64,000 bases of DNA, from the NCBI GenBank assembly GCA_038373885.1, contig JAWZYV010013571.1:44696-108695 (forward strand), given 5' to 3'. The notes under the pieces are model-generated. The model was not told the DNA's origin. It searched no databases and saw nothing but the letters and a program-made list of their open reading frames with translations. This document shows, piece by piece, positions 24,131-36,339 of this stretch. Numbering within the stretch: the first letter of the stretch is position 1; every line of letters starts with the position of its first letter. A program made the position numbers and the translations under genes. The DNA comes from Cheiracanthium punctorium (taxonomy: Eukaryota; Arthropoda; Arachnida; Araneae; Cheiracanthiidae).

Positions 24131-25628
24131 CACTCATGTCCATAAATTAAGGATAATGAAGTTCAGGCAAAGAAAGAGAAAGAAGCAAAACAAATTTGAC
24201 TTATTTGTAAAGTCTATTTATTAAACAAAAAGTAAAGAGCAAAAAAGATGCTATATGTTTGACATAATTAATAAAAATTGCAAGTTTTACTCCCTTGACC
24301 AAATTTCAAAAAAGAAGCTATTTACAAAAAACAGTATAACATGGTTAGTAGGATGGTTAATACGGAGTATGTCTCCCGGACGATGCAATACAGGCCTGAC
24401 AACGCCTAGGCATGCTGAGTATCAAATGATCAATCTGATCTTGGGGAATATTACACCACTCATCAAGCAATGCACTCCGAAGTTCCGGTAGACAGGTGGG
24501 AGGGGGTTGACGGGCTGCAATTCGTCGGCCAAGCATATCCCACACATGCTCTATTGGATTTAAGTCCGGTGAGTACGCTGGCCAATGCATACGGGTGATA
24601 TCCTCCGATTGAAGGCATTCGTCTACAATGTTTGCACGGTGAGGACGGGCATTGTCATCCATAAACACAAATTCAGCACCCATGGCGCCCCGAAACAAAC
24701 GTACATGTTGTTCCAGAATGACATCCCGATAGATGTGGCCTGTCATCGTTACACTCTGAACATGCAAGTCAGTTCTGGAACCAAGAATAATTCCTCCCCA
24801 AACGAGCCATCCTGCACCACCGTAACGATGTCTTTCAATGGTGTTCTCTTGGTGGTAACGGGTACCTGGCGCTCTCCAGATGAATGTCCGGCGAGAATCA
24901 GACTCCAAACTAAACCTGGACGCGTCGGAAAACATCACACAAGACCACTGTTGCGGTGTCCACAATGCATGCTCTCTACTCCAGGTTAATCGCAGGCGAC
25001 AGTGAGTTGCGGTAAGTGGAACACATCTGACACGCCTACGAGCATATAGACCAATGTTCCCTAATCGTCTGTACACGGTCTGCCTTGAAACTGTCGTACC
25101 GGTAGCTGAAGAGAGCTGACGAGACAGGTCTGATGCTGTACTCCGTCTGTTTCTTTTGGCAGTAACTGCCAAATAGCGGTCCTCATTCGGCGTTGTAACT
25201 CGGGGGCGACCTGTGCTGTAACGTCTACTCACATTACCATCATCTTGGAATCGTTGCCAAAGCATGGAGATGACACTCTGGGCGATTCCAAGTTCCTCGG
25301 ATATTTCCAGCTCGGATATTCCAGTCGTCCGATAATTCTGCCACGTAAAACATCATCCAAATGCCTCCTTTGTACCATAACTATGCGGTTTTTGCACTGA
25401 AAGGCTTTCACAGCGCTTGTGAACAATTTTACTTCTTTGCCACCATTCCTTATATACCCCTCTCTTACACTCTCGTCATTGTGACGTACCATCCACGCCA
25501 TCTGGTGGTTTCCTGTAATTTGCATATTCTTCTTCAAGATGTGTGTGATCATTCCACAGGTGAAATTTTTATTTTAGAGATCAATTTCTGTGTGATTCTG
25601 AATTATCCTTAATTTATGGACATGAGTG
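24131..25628 (-). mobile_element. Complete Tc1-like transposon, 1498 bp, perfect 27-bp TIRs
   Basis: The left TIR (24131-24157, starting cactcatgtccataaattaa) is the exact reverse complement of 25602-25628. Both ends abut TA (24129-24130 and 25629-25630), the Tc1/mariner target duplication. The transposase gene runs on the minus strand between them. Identical TIRs suggest a recent insertion compared with the other elements in the window. Confidence 0.95.
24357..25378 (-). pseudogene. Tc1-type DD34E transposase, one frameshift near the N-terminus
   Basis: It would cut and paste its own element by binding the TIRs. From the likely ATG at 25378 (MVQRRHLDDVLRGRIIGRLE), the frame is lost between about 25345 and 25290 and resumes in another frame (ISEELGIAQSVISMLWQRF). 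The rest is open to the stop at 24357. In the 302-residue downstream frame (ATG 25265) the order is HTH_Tc3-like paired DNA-binding region (residues 1-90, including the GRPR AT-hook-like motif at 19-22) and then the DDE domain. The catalytic residues are D114 (MFSDASRF), D204 (MDDNARPH) and E239 (SPDLNPIE), exactly 34 residues between the last two. Full length would be about 340 residues, normal for the family. The residue after D114 is A where E is usual; it is not catalytic. Only the indel, which removes the N-terminal helix-turn-helix, makes it non-functional as read. A sequencing error is possible. Confidence 0.92.
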
Positions 25629-25871
25629 TAAATATAGTATCAATATCAATTTATTATTTTACTGCAACCAGAAATCTAAATAGAATTAATTTCAAATTAT
25701 GAAAACATACGTTTTAGTACGGATAAATTATTCAAGTACAATTTAAGTGTACCTAACTGACACATCGGGTTAAATCTAAAGTAAAATGACTTTCTGCGTT
25801 TAAGTTTCGTTCCATTCTCAGTTACCATCTGCAAATATTAAATCAAGCTTCGAATGAGTGAATTCTGACTA

Positions 25872-25971
25872 CCCAGCAAACACACACAGATTCTCTAAAC
25901 GTCTATTAACGTTCAGAAAACGTCTTCTGAACGTTAATAGACGTTCAGAGAACCTGTGTGTGTTTGCAGGG
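25872..25971. repeat. 100-bp palindromic MITE with TA duplication
   Basis: The two halves (cccagcaaacacacacag... and ...ctgtgtgtgtttgcaggg) are inverted copies over almost the whole length. The centre consists of aacgttcagaaaacgt-type repeats. TA flanks both ends. A related gttcagagaacgtt core occurs at 47571-47660. Non-coding. Confidence 0.8.
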
Positions 25972-26569
25972 TATACCCTCCATTTGTAATGTTTGTTCAA
26001 TGAAGGGTGACTCGCTGAATAGATGTAATAATAGTGCATCTTAGTTCAATAAACTTAATCTCCGGTAATAGTTAACGTCGGATTAATTTTGTAAAAAGTT
26101 AAGTGTTCCTGTTCCAGTAAACCAAAGGTTAATGTTATGAATTTGAATACGCTAAACTAGATACAGTCATGTGATGAAGAAATTTCCTTAAATTCCTTGG
26201 GAACGTACGCATACAATCATACTTAACACTTCCTTATTCTAAAATTAAATCTCACTGTTATTTTAAATAAGTATAATATGGTTTTATAATGTATTGCACT
26301 TATTTAAGCAGAGTCATTTATATTTTTATAATTATAGTTAATTCAAATATGAATTTAATAATGCCATATCTTATTTTTAGTCTTATTTCCTGTATCGTGA
26401 AAATATTTGGCATATTAATTAAAGCAGGATTTGCGGTTTAACTTTGTAATATAAATGAAATAATCAGTTGTAATTTATTCTTCTGACAAAATTTCTAGTT
26501 TCACTCAATTACTAATAGAAAATGGTGATTTCTTAACCCTTTATTCAAAAGAGAATCGCCGAAAGAAAT

Positions 26570-26710
26570 GAAAGCGATTCCGATAATACCCTCAGCACAA
26601 TGTTCCATGTCTGTGATTTTCCTTCCTGAGTGCTTTTAATCCTGAATGATTCATACTTAATGCCAGCAGTTTATCTCACTACCTTAACGCAGTTCTTCTC
26701 TAATGCATCT
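26570..26710 (+). repeat. Dispersed repeat R2
   Basis: The core gagtgcttttaatcctgaat + gattcatacttaatgcc matches the R2 copies at 33545 and 36340. The preceding nnccttcctgag block also matches. Confidence 0.55.
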
Positions 26711-26912
26711 AATAAGATGATTTTTTTTCAAAAAGCGCTTGCTTACAGCATAACCGCATTTTTCGGGTACGTGAGAGTTATCTTTCACTCGTAACGATAA
26801 AAAAGTAAAATGAAGGGCTCTACTTATCTATCTTTCCTTGGCTTTAATCTAACAATTTTAGGAGAAAACGCTTAAAATTAATGATACCCTAGAGACTTTG
26901 TTGAACAACGTT

Positions 26913-27105
26913 ACAGTACATAACTTATTACTAATTATTTATTAGCGTAAAGTTATGTACTGTAATTTTGTACTCTAATAAATAATAAGTACTAAGACTA
27001 GGTAACTTTAACCTAGAGACTTAATTACTAATTATTTATTAGTAGTAATTATTTATTTGTGTACAGTACATACAGTGTACAAATAAATAATTATTACTTG
27101 TTAGT
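26913..27105. repeat. Cluster of nested palindromes
   Basis: acagtacataactt (26913-26926) is exactly inverted at 26950-26963. Next come two more units with the tactaattatttattag motif. Then gtaattatttatttgtgtac (about 27046-27066) is inverted at about 27077-27100. Together they give several mutually exclusive hairpins in about 190 bp. Not coding. Confidence 0.7.
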
Positions 27106-27269
27106 TTAATAATCACTACATGTTTTATATTTACACTGAAAAATAAAGTTATATATATATATCAGACGAGAAATGCAGATTATGTTGTCATTGTTCAATC
27201 CCATTTACACTCGAAGAGTCAAGTGACCTAGGTTTGTAGCCATTTTATTATGGGCTTTTCGTACTAAAA

Positions 27270-27362
27270 TAGTTACATACCCCTGATCATATGACTTTTT
27301 CTATTCCAAAGAGGTGTGACTAAAATGTCAGCGCCGTAGCCTGAATGTCTCGTCAGGCACGT
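27270..27362 (+). repeat. Diverged partner of the repeat at 5925-6039
   Basis: It shares catatgact, ggtgtgactaaaatgtcagc, gtagcctg and ctcgtcaggcac with the 5.9-kb copy. The left arm is more worn. Confidence 0.5.
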
Positions 27363-30248
27363 TCCATATACCTTTCGCAAAAAACTCTGTCAGTATTTGT
27401 TAATGTGTAAAAGATCAATGTAGTCAATGTGTTATCTATTCTTAAGGTGAGTTTTATTATTTACCCACAAATCATGATAAAATCAGCAATTTATCTTTTA
27501 AAAAAGTCGTCAAATACTTAAGGTAATTTTCTGTGCCCGCTCTCTTCCGATGTAATCTAATGATTTTAAAGCAATCATTTTATGACAATGATTTAACATA
27601 CTTTTATCTGATATATTTACATTTGATTACATGATTTTTTTGAAAACAATCTTCAGTCGATAAAATATATTTTGGATGTAATCCACATTTTTTCATGGAC
27701 TGAAACGTGATCGTTTGCTGATTTCTATTCAAAATATAGATAGTAATGCACAATTTAATTTTGCTTAGCGTCAACAGATAAATTTTACTGGATAAAAATT
27801 ATTCGGCAATGCACTAGAATGTTAGAATAAAGAAACTTACCTTTTAAAAATTCTAATTAATTAGTTACTTGAAAATAGGTTTTTTTTCTGTAATATTTTA
27901 TCTAGCACAGAAATGTTTATATCCTATTATGCAGTTACGATGATCCCTGTCTCCCTGATTCAATGACTGTAACAATTCCGGTTCAACCACTCCAAAACAA
28001 AATTTTTAGCATCATTAATCCAAACGAATGAAAATGTTGTTGCCCAATAACGTAATGGAATTCACACCGTTGGTGCAATCGACTTGAAATTTTGAATAAC
28101 TGTGCCAAAATATATAGAAAACAATTTGCGCTACTTTAATACATGAAAATTCATCCGTTCCCAAATTTTTAAGCGATTTTCCGCTATTTTCAGCTTCATT
28201 TCATTTCTGAGAATTTAAAAAGTCAATCATTTGTTTGACAAACTTACATGTCGCGATTTATATTGCCGTTATGTTACAGTCACGGTTATTAGGCTTTGAA
28301 AGGAAAATTCCGTTTAAAATAGTTTTTCCAGATTACTCAGTTTATTATTTTTGCTCAAATAATATTAGTTCCTCTGCATGAAGCACTGATATAAGAGGGG
28401 CTGTTCACGATATCGTTCTAATGCGAAAAGTTTCAGCACATTTCCAGAAGCGCATGAAAGTCTCTTTCGGTATATAATAAAAATTGAATATGAAGTTATT
28501 TATTTTACGCGGACGAAGATTAAACATATTGAGTGTAAACTTGTTTTTGTAAAATGTTTTTCCTAGCGCTCATAGTAAATGCCTCCGAAACGGGCTCTAT
28601 TTTTTGCAGAAATCCTTCTAAAAATTTTTTATTGAAAGCACTTTTCGAAGAAATATATTTCGAGCACACATATTACACTTCAAAGCTTAACAGCAAATAG
28701 AATAAATTTAAAAAATATTATATCTTTTAAATTTATTGAATGATTATCTTTATTGGTTATCTTTATTGAATGATAATCAAATATTTGTAGCAACACATAG
28801 CTATACACGGTCGATGCCGGTCAATTGGACCATATCTTCATGAGATAGATCGGGTCCTATTAAGAGTCTGGTCTGATTACACAAACAGGCAAACAGACAA
28901 AACAGGACATATATATCACATTACATTGACTTTTAACGCGCGGCTTCCATGTCTGGAACGAGAACTGCAATTATTTACAAATTTTAGTTTAAAAAAAAAT
29001 GAATTTACAAACAATTTTTTGTAAGAAATCAACACGATATTCAGAAACAAAAGCAAAAACAGGAAAAAAAAAACCTCGGAGGAATAGGAAATGTCGCCGT
29101 GTATACAGCATATCTTAACTACCACACGTTCCGTTTTTATCGGAGCATTCCCAAGCACTTATTTTATTTTGCAAATTTCAATTTAACTTGAGTCCACATG
29201 TATAATATACTATAAAACTGTTCAAAAATAGTGTTGGAAAATTTTCCGATAAAATCAGGACGGTTGATAGCCAACAAACAAAATTTCAGCACAACGTAAA
29301 AATTTAAAAAAATCTGGCTAGCTAAAACATAAACTAATAATAAATAGCTATGAATTAATTGTTAATTATAATTTTTTTTGGATGGGAGAAGTGATGAAGG
29401 GACTTTCTTATGTTGACGCACATTCTAAGCACAATATAAAAGAGTTATTGATAAGCTCTACACAGCGCTTCAAGGACTTGTGATTTTCAGTCTATTCTGT
29501 TGATTGGTTGTATTTCTAAATTCAAAACTTTACATCCGATATAAGCAAGAAATTTATGATGGCTTTTTCTTTTTTTTCTCTAATAAATTTTCTTTTTTCT
29601 CTCATAGCACAAATAAAAATAATTTTATTTGATATCTGATCGAAACTCTTTCAACTACCCCTAGTTACAAACTTCCACAGTTTTTGAAGAGTTATTATAT
29701 TAGTATTGTTACACTCACACGTTTACTTATAATAATTCCACTAATATAAAAAAATCGAAATGAGAATTCTGGTGAAAAATCTCTGAAAAACTAGTGTAAA
29801 AGTTGGCAGGTATGCATTTTACGTTGTTCCTCTAAAAATCCATCCATTGAAGTGCTGCTTGGAAATGGGTGATACAGATACGACCTGCATCTCAAATCAC
29901 AGTAGAAATATGCTGTAAATAGCCAGACAGCTGTAAAAGGATTATCTGCAGAAATTTATTTTGTTTTTCCATACCACGATCTAGTGGAAATTGATTTATT
30001 GTATATTTACGTGATGCTCTCTAAAAATGCAATTTATCATGAGTATCTGGTAAGTACTTTAGATTTCTGTGTACCCATTTTGAATACAGATTATTAGAGT
30101 TTTTTTTTCTTTTAAACGATAGGAACTTGTATATGCTGAGAAATCAAATTAAACCCATATTTCTCTAAATAAAAAAATAAAAAAAAGAAGAATACGGTTT
30201 GGGAATTGTCATAACGGCATCATTTTTAGGAACTGATTATACTTATTT
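27363..30248. other. No recognisable gene; two solo MITE-B ends
   Basis: Right-hand MITE-B-like termini occur near 29230-29280 (ttttccgataaaatcaggac + ggttgatagcc) and near 29770-29818 (ggtgaaaaatctctg ... gttggcaggtatgc), without partners. The rest is A+T-rich, including the minus-strand frame 28916-29158, which is unrecognised. Confidence 0.4.
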
Positions 30249-30261
30249 TTGATGGAGTACA

Positions 30262-30486
30262 TTGTGTGTGATTATGGGTTTGCTACACTAGGGCGATCTG
30301 CCAAAGGGGAGGGGGTACCTTCGTAAGAGGACTTTCTAAGAGGTTCTAACGCGTATTCACGATACATCTGGAGAAAACCTACCAGACTGTTAGATCAACA
30401 GCCGCGCGATGGGACCCGAACCCGCGACCTTCACACTTCGGCCATCTACCATTTTCAGTGACAAAACCACTGTGCCATGGTAAGGC
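30262..30486 (-). mobile_element. tRNA-derived SINE (SINE-1) with 13-bp TSD
   Basis: ttgatggagtaca flanks both sides (30249-30261 and 30487-30499). On the minus strand the element begins with a tRNA-like head: A-box-like TGGCACAGTGG and B-box GGTTCGGGTCCC. A tRNA-unrelated body and a 3' end ataatcacacacaa follow. It is transcribed by pol III in its family and needs LINE proteins to move. A second copy lies at 46304-46526. Confidence 0.9.
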
Positions 30487-30591
30487 TTGATGGAGTACAA
30501 GTGCAATCTATATTTGACAGAGTGCATGAGCAGTTTCTTTGATATACACTAGCAGGCTAACACAGACGAAATAACCCTCAGTATTTACATA

Positions 30592-30875
30592 CAGTGGCGG
30601 CTCGTTTACATGCAGTGGCGCTCGGGCCTCGCCCCACCGACCAACCACCGTCTAAATCAAAGTATCTAAATCAAATTATTTAACATAATTAGTTAAAAAA
30701 TAGCAAGAGTTGTATAGTAATTTTGATAATTATTTGTCATTTGAGAAATTTTAAATACTTAAGCTGTGTGCAGGTGGGGATAGGTTTTTCTATATGTATA
30801 CATATATTTTCGCGATTTTAATTAGCACTATTTTTTTCGAACCCCGCCACTGAAACAGGTCACAAGCAGCCACTG
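30592..30875. mobile_element. Small non-autonomous hAT-like element
   Basis: The left end CAGTGGCGGCTCG and the right end (minus strand CAGTGGCTGCTTG) form TIRs, each with a second internal cagtggcg. The flanks tttacata (30584-30591) and tttatata (30876-30883) match at seven of eight bases, fitting a hAT 8-bp duplication. The interior is A+T-rich and has no transposase. Confidence 0.65.
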
Positions 30876-31856
30876 TTTATATATATATATATATATAATA
30901 CATCTTTAAATCAAGCTATTCTTCAGAGGGTTGTTAATATTTTCCTACACATTTAATAAAATGTTTTCTTTAAATATTTATTAAGTTTTTTCCGACGTCA
31001 GTTTCTATTACTTTTAAGGCGTTACTTACTGGAACATTTATACAGGGTCACCTAAAGAAGTTGATACAGTTCATATAATCTTATTCAGTATCATGCACAT
31101 AGAATTATTTGTAATGTACAGAATTAGTCAGAATTTTACCTTTGTTTAAATGTGAGCACCGTTGGTGTCTCTTCACATATTAGTTCGATAATCTCTCTGT
31201 AACCTTGTGTTATAAAGCATGTCCGTTGTCACTTACATCGAACATCGAAATTTCGCTGCGGTAAATGTGTTAAGTCCCGAACCTGTGCACTGCAAAGAAT
31301 GTTCTTGTCTTAACCTCAAACAAGTCGAGAGGTTTTCAATCGGAACAGTGCGTTCTAACCTAGACCGACAAAAATAAGAAAAATGTTTCACGGACCAGCT
31401 TTAGCCAAAAATAATCAGTATTATATTAACATGTATATTTTTATACATTCAAGCATTTTATAAATATAATATTTAGTTTATTTATTGCTGCTCATTTTTA
31501 AGTAAATTTGATTTACGTCAACCGGTGTAAAGTTTCGTGGAACAGTAGTTTGGACATACTGTTGTGAGAGACCATAGCGCAGACCAGCTCTATTAATCCA
31601 TGTGCAAGGGAACCCATTGTTGAGAGCTTGTAACCTTGCTTTTTACATATGCAAAGCATGAGCGGTTGCCATGTTCTGTGAAAATATTCTATTGCGTTTG
31701 CTCAATTTCTTTCAAGATCGTGAACTTTAGAAATCTGTCCCCAGTCTTTGATGACCTTTTGCTTAATACCACAGCTGTAGACTGATTTGGAAGACCCAGA
31801 TTCTTGGATTTTAAACTTTCGCTGGAATCATTGGAAGAGGAATTCGGTTCCATGTC
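30876..31856. other. No gene; AT microsatellite and a possible mariner-type edge
   Basis: A short (TA)n lies at about 30879-30897. tacagggtcacctaaagaag at 31043 resembles the start of a mariner-type element, but no other end or transposase block could be recognised. Confidence 0.3.
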
Positions 31857-32312
31857 CAGCACCTCCTAAATATATAACGCCTGAAAACAGAAACTTTTAC
31901 GTCATCACTAGGCCCACTAAAATGACATAGTTACACATTTCATTTGACAAGGTAAAACTATTCAATGTTTGTGGTGAATTTATTCCCGCATAAAACATTT
32001 TAATGATTTAAGATAGAAAATTTAATTTTACGAGAAATGGGAAATTCAAACTATCACTAATTATGTAATATGATTATAGAAATAGATCATAATAAATATT
32101 TTTAATCAGAAAAGTATTTTAATTTATCTTACGATATTTTGAAAAAATTCAAATATATTAGCAGAAATTTTAAAATGTTTTATTTTATGAAATAAAAATG
32201 TGATGTCATCATACATTTTTCTTGTCAGTCCTTCTATGCTAAAGAAGTGATGCCGTATCACATAACTTTTAGGACAAGTTCTACTTAGCTTTCAGTAACT
32301 AGATATCCGTGT
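31857..32312. repeat. MITE-A copy, worn right end
   Basis: The left end CAGCACCTCCTAAATATA is followed by gcctgaaaacagaaactttt and acgtcatcactaggcccact, then the shared middle (aacattttaatgatttaaga, ttttacgagaaatggg). The right arm is recognisable but heavily mutated, ending near aactagatatccg. Confidence 0.75.
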
Positions 32313-33544
32313 GCCTAAACGAGATTTATAAATTAAAATGCGCTTTTCGAAATTTCTGGTGGTTTACTTTACTAATTTACTATTTTGAATTTATTGTTTA
32401 GTTACAGTATATTTCCATGCGAACAAGAATTTCTTTTTAAATTTTTTCTATAGATGATCTGTATAGATTCGTTCATGTATTGATATGTTAATTTAAGAAA
32501 AAAGAACGGTATTTTTTAGTTAACAGTGCAGAAGCTATTTCTCGTCATATGTAGAACTGTTTTACTGAGTTAATGTTCCGTAAATTTATTTAAGAATATT
32601 AACTTTGAACAAAACGTGTCATTTGATAAAAATCATTCTGTTTTAACCCATTTGAATAATTTTGAGTTTCCACATGTTAGGAGAATTTTCGTTTCCTACC
32701 GTGAGAAAAACGGACACACATCTAGTTAATGTATAAAAATCCTGAACACTTGCCAAATTGTTTGAAATAAATATTACTGTTTACTTAATTTCTTTATTAG
32801 ATTTTTAAATCTTCCAACCTTTTTTCGATGACCCTGTTCTTAATATCAGAGATCTAAACAAACATTTGTAGGACCCGGAATTAAACCCAGGAGCCTAAAA
32901 TCTAAATTTTGCACAGGAATTATTCGATATGGTATTCCACTTAAAGAAAAGAGAAAGAAAAACACAAAGTAACTGGTGTTTAAAGCATAAAATAATTAAA
33001 CACTGACAGTTACAAGTAACTTCAGCAGAGTTTTCTGTAGATCAATGCATTTAATTACTCTTAAGATATTCCGATACATTTCGCAATACAGACAAGCGAC
33101 TTTACTTAAGTCTGCCCAGCGTATATGAATACTCAATTACTAAGATTATATCATGTCAAGCTGAATAGTTTTACTTTTTTTTATAATAAAAGTTAACTCT
33201 TCGAAATTTCTGGTAATAATTTTTCTTTTTAACTATATTGAAGTTATTGTTTTTTAAATGTTTTCTGGAGATACATTATACATCGATAGGTTTATATGCG
33301 GATCTGTTTAAATTCAAAAAAAGAAAAGTTGTTTTTAATTACAAGGGCAGGCATTCAACCGTCAAATATAGAAATCTCTTATTTCTTGATTTTTTAAAAA
33401 AAGTAATGTTATGTTTCATAAGTATTTTACCATAATTCGCTGGAAATATTACTCTCGTTTCTATGTAGCTAGTGCAAAAACATTACATGTATCGATGTAA
33501 TTTATAAATTATCTATCCTTCGCGGAAAAAAATTTGCAGAATGA
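32313..33544. other. No recognisable gene; MITE-A-like scraps
   Basis: cgaaatttctggtggttta near 32350 and cgaaatttctggtaataatt near 33200 resemble the inner arm of MITE-A, but no complete arm is present. The open frame at 33238-33435 is A+T-rich and unrecognised. Confidence 0.35.
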
Positions 33545-33860
33545 AAAATTTACCTTATAAATATCCCCAGAAGAATGCTCCAAGTCTTCGCTTTTCCCTT
33601 GAGTGCTTTTAATCCTGAAAGATTAATCCTTAATGCCGTGTACTTTATCACACGAAACTGAAGAGACTTCCACTCTCAAAATTTGCGGGAATAAGGCGGT
33701 TGCCTGGAAAACACTTAGCAATAAAATAGGATTCGGATATACAACCGGCAATTCATGGTGCTGGAAGCAGTATGGCTTGTTGATTGGTAAAATGGGATTA
33801 TTTGGGTGGTACAGGGCTTAGTTTTGTTTGCTTTTGGAAGTGCATTTCTATGGCAAATGT
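33545..33860 (+). repeat. Dispersed repeat R2, long copy
   Basis: Ordered blocks are shared with 36340-36670: ataaatatcccc, aagtcttcgcttttccc, gagtgcttttaatcctgaaa, gattaatccttaatgcc, tttatcacac and cttagcaataaaatagg, then cttgttgatt. The open frame at 33633-33821 lies inside the repeat and is unrecognised. Confidence 0.65.
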
Positions 33861-34043
33861 GTTTAAAATTAGTTCTAGGATTATACTAGGAAGTTTTCCA
33901 ATGTTCTGCAATGTTCCAATGTTTTCCAATGCAAACAGATTTAGTTTGTCAGGGACGATTTCTAAGTGAACATGTTCCAAATTATATTTAGTTTTGTAAG
34001 GGCCCTTCTAATATGTCTGTAGTCAAAATTTATGTATAAAAAT

Positions 34044-34165
34044 TATAAAATATGCCACATCCAATACTTAATGTCTATTTTATTTATTGACTCTGTGGTG
34101 GTTTTATAAAATATGCCACATCCAATCCTTTATGTTTAATTTTATTTATCGACTCTACGGCGGTT
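34044..34165 (+). repeat. Tandem duplication, 61-bp period, two units
   Basis: ataaaatatgccacatccaa starts each unit, and ttttatttatygactct...ggyggtttt ends each. It is simple local duplication. Confidence 0.8.
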
Positions 34166-36045
34166 TTCCACTTTACATGCGAATAATCTCTAGGTTCCAT
34201 TTTACTAGTTTTCATTATTATGCTTGTCAGTTTGTTTTTAGCACTTTGTAGCAAGTTGAGATGTTCTAATGATTTCGGTTTCAAACGTAATATCCCGTAT
34301 CAGCAGTCATAAGCTTGAAGTATATTTTAGAGAAATTCAAACATTTTAACCGAAGTAAAATTAATCTGTATTATGAGGTTTGCAAAACAGTGCTATCCAT
34401 CAAAAAATATCGTAAATAGCCTTTATGAGCTCTTTTACAGAGTCACTCAGAAGACTTTAAATTGATTATGTTTATGGAAGTTTAGAGACAAGCACAACAA
34501 AATAAGTACATAGACTATATGACTTCTAATTCTTCAAATAAAAGAATGCAGTAACGTAAGAAGTTCTGTTAGCTGATCTTGAAATATTACTTTTGCATAG
34601 TATAAGACACAACTTGAGGTTTTCCGTAAAATCTGAGCAAAGGATCGTCCTATTAGTGAATTTATCGATAAATTACTAAATTGTATTAAAGATCTATGAA
34701 AGTCCCGAGTTTGTTGTTCAATTTCTATCAGTGAATTTAAACGCTAATTGCTTTACATGTGTATCCATTATATGTATTTAAAGTATTTAAAACTTATTTT
34801 TTATAGATATAAAGCACCATAAAGTTTTGTAAAAAAATTTAGTTAATAAATTTTTCTTTAGCATTCGTTCATGCTTCTTAATCTGTCTATCGACACAGAC
34901 TGACCAGTATGGGAGAGAACGTTGATTAGTGTTTTGATTAGTTAATTTTACTTTGATACTATTTGAACATATCCTCAAATATAATATAGTTGTGCCAAAG
35001 TATGAGTATGAAGTGGTTTAATATTTTAACTCAATAGAACGCTCTATCAATGGGAACCTTGATTTTTATGACTGCAAATTTTATTCATAATATTGAAATG
35101 TTTGAACAAAAAACTAATTTAAAACACTTACATGATTTCTTCTGTTACAAGTGTATAAAATCAGACAAAGCCGCATAAACCCCAGAGAAATAGACCACAG
35201 TTAATAAAATGAAAATGATTTAACGTTCTGGTAGTTTCGGTACCATGGGCCCTAATCGGTCCATGGATCACTGGGTTAGATGACAAAACTAATACTATAA
35301 ATTCTCAAGGATACTTAGTGAGTTTTAGAGCATAAGGCAAAAAACGACATCAGGGAAGTAATAACGGGTGTTAATTTCTTTTTTCATTGCAGCCGGATGT
35401 GATCCGACACGGCTTTTGATCCAGCCCATTGAACATATCAAAACTCCGTATAAAACTCATTTAAACCATTCAAAATCCAAATTACATGGCTGCTGTATGA
35501 GAGAATATCACTTAAATCTAAAATATTTTCTTTTCTATAAACCTATTCAACAGATTTATCTATCTGATGCGAAATTACCAGAGGAAGCTAATAAATATTA
35601 TTATTAGCAATTTTAATTTGCAGTAAACTAACGTCGCTGAATTTCCTGCAATTAGAGAAATTTTTGTGTATGAAACGTTTTTGCTTCGATGTTCGACGAA
35701 TTTAATAAAATTATCTTTGTCATGAGGAAACGTTTATATAGATACAAATGTCAAGTTTCCGGAACTTCACTTCCTGCATATGTAGAACGTAATTTACATA
35801 TCTTTAAGATATTATTTTTCTTTTTTTGGTACAGTGAAGTATAGTAGAATACAAAATTTGAGTATTCTTTTTCAATTATATTTCACGTAACATCCCAGAA
35901 ACCTATGAAAATGGCTATTCTTAACACAGGAAAATAGTTTAGGCATTGTATATATAAAATATTCTTCGAAAAAATATCAATTTTTAATGTAACAACTGAA
36001 AGGCATATTTAGAACAGCGTTCTAGCGTCAAAGTTAAACATGAAA
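34166..36045. other. No confirmed gene; one exon-like candidate
   Basis: At 35391 a pyrimidine-rich tract ends in cattgcag, followed by a stop-free frame to 35607 (GCDPTRLLIQPIEHIKTP...). It has the look of a 3' exon with a splice acceptor, but there is no recognisable domain, no matching upstream exon, and AATAAA follows only inside the frame. I treat it as unproven. The rest is A+T-rich. Confidence 0.3.
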
Positions 36046-36215
36046 CTTTCACATATTTACATAAATAATTTGCGAATAAAACAAACAATGTTGATTCACA
36101 AGTGACAAATTCGAAACTTGCATACATTTGTACAAATAATTTGTCATTAAAACAAACTCTTTTGTATGATTTTGTTTATTCACAAATGATAAATTCTAAT
36201 ACTGCTGTTCTAGTA
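36046..36215 (+). repeat. Imperfect tandem duplication, about 70-bp period
   Basis: acataaataatttgcgaata + aaacaaac and gattcacaagtgacaaattc recur as tacaaataatttgtcattaa + aacaaac and tattcacaaatgataaattc. Confidence 0.65.
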
Positions 36216-36339
36216 TATCTTACGTGTTTAACAACAGCTATTTGTTCTCAAAATCATACGCATACTGAACATTTCTTTTATGTATCCCGAGGGCAACATT
36301 TGTAATTGCTAAATACCCTCCATTACTTTTTGAAGAACT

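Noticed and set aside
24255..24989. Plus-strand open frames over the Tc1 element
   Set aside because: The minus-strand transposase with its full DDE triad explains the openness.
30390..30480. Functional tRNA gene in the SINE-1 head
   Set aside because: The same head recurs at 46.4 kb with a SINE body, tail and target duplications.
31735..32940. Similar sequences at about 31735-31855 and 32815-32940 as a duplication flanking MITE-A
   Set aside because: Both contain a gatgacc-cttaat block, but the alignment is too loose by eye to call.
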